A stretch of DNA of 64,000 nt, from positions 4,344,001 to 4,408,000 of the forward strand of contig NZ_CP109434.1 in NCBI RefSeq assembly GCF_036227105.1, in the 5' to 3' direction. This DNA comes from Amycolatopsis sp. NBC_01488 (GTDB lineage: Bacteria; Actinomycetota; Actinomycetes; Mycobacteriales; Pseudonocardiaceae). A program made the translations under genes and the position numbers. Of the stretch, positions 58,451 to 64,000 are shown one piece after another; the first letter of the stretch is position 1, and each line of letters begins with the position of its first letter. A model generated the notes under the pieces. The model ran no database searches. It was not told the origin of the DNA and saw only the letters and a list, made by a program, of their open reading frames with translations.

Positions 58451-59059
58451 TTACGTGAGCGGCCAGCCGCGCAGGGCGGCGTCGGCCATCTGCTGGAGTT
58501 CCTCGCGGCCGACACCTCCGGCGGCCTGCACGGCGATGCCATAGCCCAGTGCGGTGACGTACCGGGCGAGCACGGCGGGGTCGGCGTCGGACGGCAGGTC
58601 GCCGTCGTCGACGGCTCGCTCGAACCGGGCGCGCAGGGCGGAGTAGCCGTCGTCACGCCAGCTGACGAGCAGGTCACGAGCCGCCCGGCTGGAGTCGCCG
58701 GTGGCCAGGGCGCCCTGGACGCCCAGGCACCCGTGCGGTCCGGAGGGCTGGGTGGTCGTCCGGATCGTGCCCGCGACGAGTGCGGTGACGACTTCCAGCG
58801 CGGTGGGCTTTTCCAGGGCGCGGGCGAAATAGGCGCTCGGCCCTTCGGTGTAGCGCTCCAGGGCCTTGCGGAACAGCTCTTCCTTGTTGCCGAAGGTCGC
58901 GTACATGCTGGTGGTCGAGATGCCCATCGCGTCGGTCAGGGTGGCCAGGCTGGCTCCCTCGTAGCCGTGCTCCCAGAACACCAGCAGCGCGCGCTCGAGC
59001 GCCTCGTCGGGATCGAACCCCCGCGGCCGCCCGGCGGGACGGGGCTGTTTGGTAGCCAC
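58451..59059 (-). CDS. TetR-family regulator
   Basis: The 202-residue protein has an HTH (DEALERALLVFWEHGYEGAS, then LTDAMGISTTSMYATFGNKE) of the common AcrR type with the SMYATFGNKEELF recognition region, and a C-terminal domain with HGCLGVQGALATG typical of the YcdC/TetR_C group. The GTG at 59059 lies 6 bases below TAGACT on the minus strand, so the message is probably leaderless. A palindrome at 59073-59100 overlies that promoter. It lies upstream of the SDR gene on the same strand and likely controls both. Confidence 0.9.
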   Translation of the reverse strand: MATKQPRPAGRPRGFDPDEALERALLVFWEHGYEGASLATLTDAMGISTTSMYATFGNKEELFRKALERYTEGPSAYFARALEKPTALEVVTALVAGTIRTTTQPSGPHGCLGVQGALATGDSSRAARDLLVSWRDDGYSALRARFERAVDDGDLPSDADPAVLARYVTALGYGIAVQAAGGVGREELQQMADAALRGWPLT

Positions 59060-59072
59060 TTCCGCAGTCTAG

Positions 59073-59100
59073 CCGTTCCGCAGCGATCGATACAGAACGG
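59073..59100. promoter_or_regulatory. Palindrome over the tetR promoter
   Basis: CCGTTC (59073-59078) and GAACGG (59095-59100) are perfect arms around a central CGATCG (59084-59089). The sequence covers the -10 to -35 spacing upstream of the TetR GTG, consistent with autorepression. Confidence 0.55.
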
Positions 59101-59140
59101 TTAAGCCCGTCCGGAAGGGGTAGGTCCGTGCCGGGTGGTG

Positions 59141-59609
59141 ATGACGAACGTGTCCGACGGAGCGAATCTGCCCACGCTGAAGGATCTGGACGACATGGTC
59201 GGCCTGTTCGAAGCCGAGGGCGGTGAAGATCTCTACGTGCGGTGGTCGCGGGGACCGGACGTCGACTTGGGCGATGGGCTCGATCAGGCCAGCCGGGACG
59301 GGCTGACCGGCATCCGGCTGCCCGGCTTGTCCGCCAACTCGCTGAAGCGGGAGCCGTGGTGGCGGCCGGTCCGTGCGGTTGTGGCTCGCCCGTCGTCTCT
59401 ACGACTACCAGCACCTGCGGGACCTTCGCGGTCCGGACGTTCGCCCGTGGGTCCTCCGCGGCCGGCTGATCGCGCGCGGGCCGGACAACGAGCCGCTGGT
59501 GCGGTGCGAGCGTCCGCTGGCGTGGGTCGCCGACGAGGTGTTGCACGAGGCTCGCAAGCTCGTCGACGAGCAGGGATCGGGCGAGTGGGGACCGATGGAC
59601 CGGCGCTGA
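59141..59609 (+). pseudogene. DUF6098-like gene with a frameshift
   Basis: The frame from ATG 59141 gives LPTLKDLDDMVGLFEAEGGE, DLYVRWSRGPDVDLGDGLD and LTGIRLPGLSANSLKREPWW, then loses homology. The rest continues in another frame as RLWLARRLYDYQHLRDLRGP, NEPLVRCERPLAWVADEVLH and EWGPMDRR, ending at 59609. Total length is one base over a multiple of three, so a single inserted base near 59365-59377 explains it. A sequencing error is a serious alternative because everything else is well conserved. The family has no known function. Confidence 0.7.
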
Positions 59610-59613
59610 CGGC

Positions 59614-59991
59614 TCAACGCACAACTGTGGACAAGTGGCTGACGATGTTGAGCCAGTCCAGTGCGTCCGGCAAGCGACGGTGGAGCGGCAAACTCAGGCC
59701 CAGTGCCCGGACCGGGCGGACCACCGCGCTGTGGTCGGCGACGATCGCGATGTGCACGCCGGTGGCGCGGCCGCGGGCGACTGCGCGCAGCAGTGCGCGA
59801 AGGGCGCTGGCCGCGCAGAACGACGTGCCGGTGAGGTCGATGATCAGGGCCACCGGGCCGAGGTGGAGTTCCTCGTCGACGCGGGCCGAGAACCGGCCGA
59901 CGGTGGCGGTGTCCAGTTCGCCGGCCACGGTCAGCAGGGTGTGCTCGGCGGTCGCGGTGATCGTCAGGTTCAGCGGTGGCGGGCTGGGCAC
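59614..59991 (-). CDS. STAS-domain anti-sigma factor antagonist-like protein
   Basis: The 125-residue protein is one STAS domain: LLTVAGELDTATVGRFSARV, VALIIDLTGTSFCAASALRA, LLRAVARGRATGVHIAIVAD. In anti-sigma antagonists the loop before helix 2 is usually DSSG with a phosphorylated Ser; here it reads AASA, keeping the second Ser but losing the Asp and Gly. Switching may therefore differ, or the protein may be a scaffold. Start GTG 59991 abuts the truncated IS3 transposase. No anti-sigma or sigma gene is nearby. Confidence 0.85.
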   Translation of the reverse strand: MPSPPPLNLTITATAEHTLLTVAGELDTATVGRFSARVDEELHLGPVALIIDLTGTSFCAASALRALLRAVARGRATGVHIAIVADHSAVVRPVRALGLSLPLHRRLPDALDWLNIVSHLSTVVR

Positions 59992-59994
59992 GCG

Positions 59995-60862
59995 AGCCTC
60001 CTGGTCCCGGCAGGCCTACTACCAGTGGCGATCGTCCCCGGTCTCACAACGGGACTACGACGACGCGCACCTGATCAACGCCGCGCTCGAGATCCACGCC
60101 GACGACCCGGCCGACGGATACCGGTTCATCGCCGACGAACTCGCCCGGCGGAGTTTCACCGCCTCGGAGAACCGGGTGTGGCGGATCTGCTCGATGCAAC
60201 AGATCTTCTCGCTGCACGCCAAGAAGAAAGGACGTACCCGCAAGGCCGGCCCGCCGGTGCACGACGACCTGGTCCGCCGGGACTTCACCGCCGGTGCGCC
60301 GAATACCAAGTTGCTGACCGATATCACCGAGCATCCCACCGGTGAGGGCAAGCTGTACTTGTGTGCGATCAAGGACTGCTACTCCAACAAGATCGTCGGA
60401 TACTCCATCGCCTCGCACATGAGAGCCTCACTCGCGGTCGCGGCGCTGCGCAACGCGATCGCGTTGCGCGACCCGCTCGGCGTCGTCGTGCACTCCGACA
60501 GGGGCGCCCAGTTCCGATCGGCGAGCTACCGGCGATTGCTGCGCAATCACGGGCTGACCGGTTCGATGGGCCGGGTCGGCGCGTGCGGTGACAACGCCGC
60601 CATGGAGTCGTTCTTTTCCTTGCTGCAGAAGAACATTCTCGACACCCGGCGATGGTCGACCCGCGAAGAACTCCGCTTGGCCATCGTGTCCTGGATCGAG
60701 ACGAAATACCACCGCAAACGCCGCCAACGCGCCCTGGGCAAGCTCACCCCGGTCGAGTTTGAGACCATCTACACGACCGCAGCAGCGGTCTGAGAAACAG
60801 TCAGCTCCGGTGTCAATCGAAGTCTGGGCAGACCCCTGTCCGTCAAACCGGGTCAGCCCCAT
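59995..60862 (+). mobile_element. 5'-truncated IS3-family element
   Basis: The frame running 59995-60793 is the C-terminal part of an IS3-family OrfB (WSRQAYYQWRSSPVSQRDYD onward). It has integrase-core residues Asp (TKLLTDITEH), Asp (VVHSDRGAQF) and Glu (NAAMESFFSLL). OrfA and the first part of OrfB are missing, so the element was cut at its left end, at the STAS gene. The right end probably lies near 60862, where a TGGGGCTGACCC terminus (minus strand) meets the sheath gene. It cannot transpose on its own. Confidence 0.8.
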
Positions 60863-61070
60863 ACATCGAGTGCGCGAGGTAGCTGCCGTCGAGGAAACCG
60901 CCGAACGTCTGGCTGAACCGGTTCCAGTTGGTCACCAGCACCGGCTCGTCCACCGGGCCGCGCTCGGCGAACCCGACGAACGCGGCCACCGCGGTGCCGA
61001 CACCCTCGATCGGCTTCGACCCCGACGCCACCTCCTTGGCGTAGACGCCAGGTGACAGGTAATTCGCCAT
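60863..61070 (-). pseudogene. N-terminal fragment of a contractile-tail sheath gene
   Basis: ATG 61070 starts MANYLSPGVYAKEVASGSKP, followed by IEGVGTAVAAFVGFAERGPV and LVTNWNRFSQTFGGFLDGSY, the conserved N-terminus of tail-sheath proteins of contractile phages and extracellular contractile injection systems. After about 70 residues (AHSMYG) homology stops and four IS-derived codons lead to a TGA at 60843. The rest of the sheath, about 400 residues, is absent. It was evidently removed by the IS3 insertion and a following deletion. The fragment shows that a contractile particle locus once lay here. Confidence 0.8.
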
Positions 61071-61206
61071 CCCAGTCCTCCCAAGGTTTTTCCTGCGTCA
61101 ACTGTGGCCCGTTACGCGCCGCAACCGCAGAGGCGGGCGGTCCATCCATAGCGCAGCGAGTTGTCCGGATTCTTGTACCGTCGTCCGTTGCCCTCCCATG
61201 CACAGC

Positions 61207-61244
61207 ACGGCGGTGGCCACGGGAACTCCCGTGACCACCGCCGT
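61207..61244. terminator. Strong hairpin terminator after the large helical protein gene
   Basis: A 17-bp stem with one mismatch (61207-61223 with 61228-61244; core GGCGGTGG and CCACCGCC) closes a short 4-base loop. It starts 16 bases beyond the stop of the 61260-63533 gene on the minus strand. It separates that gene from the sheath remnant, whose own promoter must lie in 61071-61206. Confidence 0.8.
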
Positions 61245-61259
61245 TGTTGCCGCGCGCGG

Positions 61260-63533
61260 TCAGCCCGCGCGGTAGAAGTCGCCGATGAGCATCAGCTTGG
61301 CGAACTCGTCCACCTGGTTACCCAGCTGGAACATCCGGCCATTCGGCCCCTTGGGCGTGTCCAGCCGGTGCGCCCACAGCGTCTTACCGCTGCTGTGCGG
61401 GTCGAAGGCGAGGAACTGCCACCCGTAGTCCGGGATGTTGACCTTGTACCACATGCCCTCGGTCTTGGCGCCGCCGACCTTCACGTACTTACGGGACACG
61501 GTGTAGTCCGGCCAGTTCGTGACGAACGAGTCGGGATCGACCCTACTCGCCTGCCACGTCTTGAGGACGGGGTCGTAGCGGCCCCATACCTCGACCCCTT
61601 CGAAGTCCAGCGACACGTAGTACGACTTGTTCTTGCCGGTCAGGACGCTGCGGGCCGCGTTGGTGCGTTTGACCTTGCGCGCCCCCACGCGGGTTGGCAG
61701 ATCCGTGGCGCCCTCGATCGCCTTGGGTGGCTCGCCCTGGACGGCTTGGCCGAACAGCATGCCGGCCGGGACCTGGCTCATCTCGACGCCGTCCAGGATG
61801 CCGGCTAGCTGCCCGCCGTTGAGCACCTCGGCGGGCGGCACGCTGATGAACTTGAGGACCTGGCGCATGACCGGCGGCATGACCAGCCGGATAATCATGC
61901 TCTCCAGCGCGAGCAGGTTGAACTGCCAGCTCGCGCTGGTGCCCTCCGCGAACGACCCTGGGTCATAGGAGGTGCCGAGCACATCGGTCACGGTCTGCGG
62001 GTCGACGGCCCCGTCCACGAGTTGCCTGACCGTGGTCAGCAGCTCGCTCGCCGGTTCCTCGGCGGTCTTGCCCTTGTTGACCGCGCCCTTCGCCGGTTTG
62101 TGCAGGCCCTCGCTGACGGCGTTGCGCACCGCGTTCTCGACGCCGCTGTAGGCCTTCTTGTACAGGTCCTGCGCACTGGCCCAGAAGGACTCGCGCTGAC
62201 CTTCGGTCTTCAGCGGCATGATCTTCTTGCCTTGCTTCTCAAGCTCCTCGACGGCCTTGTCCATCCGCGTCTTGAGCACCTCGCCGACCGCCGAACTGAC
62301 GGCACCGGCAACGATGTCCCACACCTGCATGACCAACTCGGCCGCGCCCGGCGCCACCAGCAGCGACCCGGACAGGGTGAGGCCGAGGCTGTTGATCAGG
62401 ATCTCCAGCGCCGCCTTCTGGTTGGCCTGCAACCTCGCCGACAACAGCGTCGGGTCGTTGTCGAAGCCCTGCAGCACATCGCCGAACGTCTGAGTGAGGC
62501 CGAGTTCCTTGCGCTTCTTGTACACGTCGGCTGCGGTGGCCGAGGTGGCGATGATGCTGCTGGCCAAGGACGCCAGCCGGACGAAGAACCCGGAGACGTT
62601 CGTCTTCTTCAGCAGCGACCCGGTGAGCCCGATCCCGGTGTCCGCGGCCTTCTTGAGCCCCTCGATGTCCTTGACGTTCGCGCTGGTGCCGAAGACGTAG
62701 GCGTTGATCGCCTCGGTGGTCACCTCGACGGTGAGCTTGTTGAGCGCGGACTCGATGGACCGCTGCAGCGTCTCCAGGTTCGGGAAGTACTTGTCGGTCA
62801 GCTCGTAGGTGCGGTTGACCAGGGCGCGCCGCTCCTGGTCGCGCCCGTCGCCCTCGCGGGCGTGACGCAGGCCGAACGCGATGTCCTTGGCCAGCTTGTC
62901 CAGGTGCGGCAGATAGGCGGCCAGCTGCTTGGAGAGCGCGGTGAGGTCGTTGGTGTCGCCGACGAACTTCAGCCCGCCCGCCTTGACGATGCCCTTGACG
63001 AACTCGTACTGCCGGATGGTCTCGATCTGCTCGATCACCTTCCGCAGGATCTCCCTGCGCGTCGGAATCTCCTTGACCATCTTGTCGAGGCCGTCCTGGA
63101 TGACCTCGACCTTGTCGATCAGCGCCTGCCCGCTGAGGCTGTTGTAGACCTCGATGACCTTCTTCCGCATGAGCAGCTCGGCCTCGGCATCGGGGAGTCG
63201 CTTCAGCTGGTCCTTTTCCAGCTTGGCCATGTCTTCTTCGGACATGTTCAGCTGCTTGCGGCGTACGTCCTTCTGCAGCCGCTCCTTCACGACCGGCACC
63301 AACCGTCCGCGTACCCGGTCCTTGAAGTGCTTGTTGAGCGCGGTGTTCTTGTCCTTAAGGCCGAGCGCCGCGCCCATCAGCTTTTCCAGCGAGTCGAAGT
63401 TCTTGTCAAGGGCGAGGTCCTCCACGGCCGTGCTGAACTTGTCGAGGGCGTGGTCGAGCTGCTGCCGGTCCTTCTCGGCTGCGGTGACCTTGACCTGTCC
63501 CGATCCTTGTGGCCTGTTCTCCGTCGACGTCAC
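61260..63533 (-). CDS. Large helical protein upstream of a contractile-sheath remnant; candidate cargo or toxin
   Basis: The 757-residue protein, from GTG 63533 behind AAAGG, is mostly charged helix and coiled coil over the first 350 residues (MKKVIEVYNSLSGQALIDKV-like stretches with many Lys, Glu, Asp). A more apolar helical core follows (ASLASSIIATSATAADVYKK; LTLSGSLLVAPGAAELVMQV). The C-terminal 130 residues are beta-rich with many Trp and Tyr (YYVSLDFEGVEVWGRYDPVL; VNIPDYGWQFLAFDP). I recognise no family. It precedes the sheath fragment in the same direction, the position of loader or cargo genes in injection-system loci, so a cargo or structural role is proposed. Lys content and codon choice are less GC-extreme than in neighbouring genes. 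Confidence 0.72.
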   Translation of the reverse strand: MTSTENRPQGSGQVKVTAAEKDRQQLDHALDKFSTAVEDLALDKNFDSLEKLMGAALGLKDKNTALNKHFKDRVRGRLVPVVKERLQKDVRRKQLNMSEEDMAKLEKDQLKRLPDAEAELLMRKKVIEVYNSLSGQALIDKVEVIQDGLDKMVKEIPTRREILRKVIEQIETIRQYEFVKGIVKAGGLKFVGDTNDLTALSKQLAAYLPHLDKLAKDIAFGLRHAREGDGRDQERRALVNRTYELTDKYFPNLETLQRSIESALNKLTVEVTTEAINAYVFGTSANVKDIEGLKKAADTGIGLTGSLLKKTNVSGFFVRLASLASSIIATSATAADVYKKRKELGLTQTFGDVLQGFDNDPTLLSARLQANQKAALEILINSLGLTLSGSLLVAPGAAELVMQVWDIVAGAVSSAVGEVLKTRMDKAVEELEKQGKKIMPLKTEGQRESFWASAQDLYKKAYSGVENAVRNAVSEGLHKPAKGAVNKGKTAEEPASELLTTVRQLVDGAVDPQTVTDVLGTSYDPGSFAEGTSASWQFNLLALESMIIRLVMPPVMRQVLKFISVPPAEVLNGGQLAGILDGVEMSQVPAGMLFGQAVQGEPPKAIEGATDLPTRVGARKVKRTNAARSVLTGKNKSYYVSLDFEGVEVWGRYDPVLKTWQASRVDPDSFVTNWPDYTVSRKYVKVGGAKTEGMWYKVNIPDYGWQFLAFDPHSSGKTLWAHRLDTPKGPNGRMFQLGNQVDEFAKLMLIGDFYRAG

Positions 63534-63579
63534 GGCAGTTGCGCCTTTCTTGCTGATAGCGGCTGGGGTTCGGTGGTGC

Positions 63580-63999
63580 TCAGGCTGTGGCGGGGATGAC
63601 GCCCACGGTCTCGACCACGTGCTCGATCTCCTCGTCGTCCAGGTCCATGACCGCGTCCAGTGCCGGGCTCGCGGCAATGCTGTCCGCGGCCTCGGTCAGC
63701 ACGCGCTGCACGACCTCCTGGATCTGCGGGTAGTCCGCGATGATCCGGTCGATATCGGCGTCGGTCAGCTCGGCTTCCTCGTCGAACAGCTCATCGGGCA
63801 GGTCCTCGGTTGACGGCGGCGGCGGCAGTTCGATCTCGACGTTGTCCAGGACGCTCACCATGACCGGCGCCTCGGCCGGTTCGCTCGATGCGGCCGTGGG
63901 CGCCATCGGCTCGGCGGCCGGTGCCGCTGCCGCCGGGGCCGCCGCCTGCGCGACCATGGTGTTCTGGTCGACCCAGGTGTCGTCGCGGCGGTTGGAGCG
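63580..63999 (-). CDS. Acidic Ala/Pro-rich protein (5' end outside window)
   Basis: The frame is open to the window edge (DDTWVDQNTMVAQ continues leftward of the Met at 63957), so the start is not visible; at least 139 residues. After an Ala/Pro linker there is an acidic helical domain (ELFDEEAELTDADIDRIIAD, YPQIQEVVQRVLTEAADSIA, LDDEEIEHVVETVG). No family is recognised. It lies 46 bases upstream of the large helical protein on the same strand and is probably co-transcribed with it. Given its acidity it may be a loading or adaptor protein, which is a guess. Confidence 0.65.
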   Translation of the reverse strand, partial: RSNRRDDTWVDQNTMVAQAAAPAAAAPAAEPMAPTAASSEPAEAPVMVSVLDNVEIELPPPPSTEDLPDELFDEEAELTDADIDRIIADYPQIQEVVQRVLTEAADSIAASPALDAVMDLDDEEIEHVVETVGVIPATA

Positions 64000-64000
64000 G

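Noticed and set aside
1..64000. Search for tRNA, rRNA, CRISPR arrays and riboswitches
   Set aside because: No cloverleaf with a recognisable T-loop, no rRNA motif, no regularly spaced direct repeats and no recognised riboswitch core was seen; a covariance-model scan would be decisive.

Overview
This is a very GC-rich, gene-dense actinomycete chromosome segment. Third codon positions are almost all G or C, GTG starts are frequent, neighbouring genes are often coupled by GTGA or ATGA overlaps, and several promoters look leaderless. The vanHAX/vanRS/vanY set, a Pls/PosA-type synthetase, ESX-type secretion substrates and an NNH7-type NACHT ATPase suggest a Pseudonocardiales genome close to Amycolatopsis. 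That assignment is inference. I saw no tRNA, rRNA or CRISPR array.

Left arm (1-10.6 kb). A CHAT-domain protein truncated by the window edge, a DUF4097 protein, a 1,140-residue NACHT ATPase and a DUF2235 hydrolase come first. A TetR regulator follows, divergent from a TetX-like flavin monooxygenase across a nearly perfect palindrome, and then a cytochrome P450.

Glycopeptide resistance (10.6-15.6 kb). vanH-vanA-vanX run rightward and vanR-vanS leftward, with vanY divergent from vanR. The vanH promoter and the vanR/vanY intergenic region share an 11-bp-spaced box and further matching sequence, so all are probably VanR-controlled. Together they would replace D-Ala-D-Ala precursors with D-Ala-D-Lac.

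Envelope region (15.6-23.7 kb). A small HTH gene and a Clp-N gene lie behind two palindromes. Next are a glycosyltransferase/62-residue protein/polysaccharide deacetylase operon, a secreted phosphodiesterase, and an UppP-BlaI-M56 peptidase operon divergent from a DedA gene. The glycosyltransferase promoter and the uppP/dedA promoter carry the same two-operator layout, implying one BlaI-type regulon.

Middle (23.7-39.7 kb). This holds a YbaB-like/EspC-like/WXG-like secretion trio, a MerR gene with a frame-breaking deletion, a small secreted protein, a MarR regulator with three copies of one palindrome, an XRE regulator, a quinone oxidoreductase, a DUF72 protein, groEL with a CIRCE element beside a TetR gene, and a four-gene coupled operon (Pls/PosA-type synthetase, two BPL_N-like proteins, a membrane acyltransferase).

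Copper region (40.1-46.2 kb). Two cupredoxins, a YceI-like protein, CopD and a Met-rich anchored protein run leftward and CopC runs rightward. A complete IS701-family element with CTAG target duplications separates them.

Right arm (46.2-64 kb). A carbohydrate ABC importer with an alpha/alpha-barrel-like enzyme and a GntR regulator is followed by a secreted AvrRpt2-like cysteine peptidase with a membrane partner, an unusual Nramp-family transporter with one intact and one broken PRC-barrel-like gene, a class II glutamine amidotransferase, an SDR/TetR pair with palindromic operators, a frameshifted DUF6098 gene and a STAS protein. The window ends with a 5'-truncated IS3 transposase that interrupts a contractile-tail sheath gene, beside a 757-residue helical protein of unknown function.
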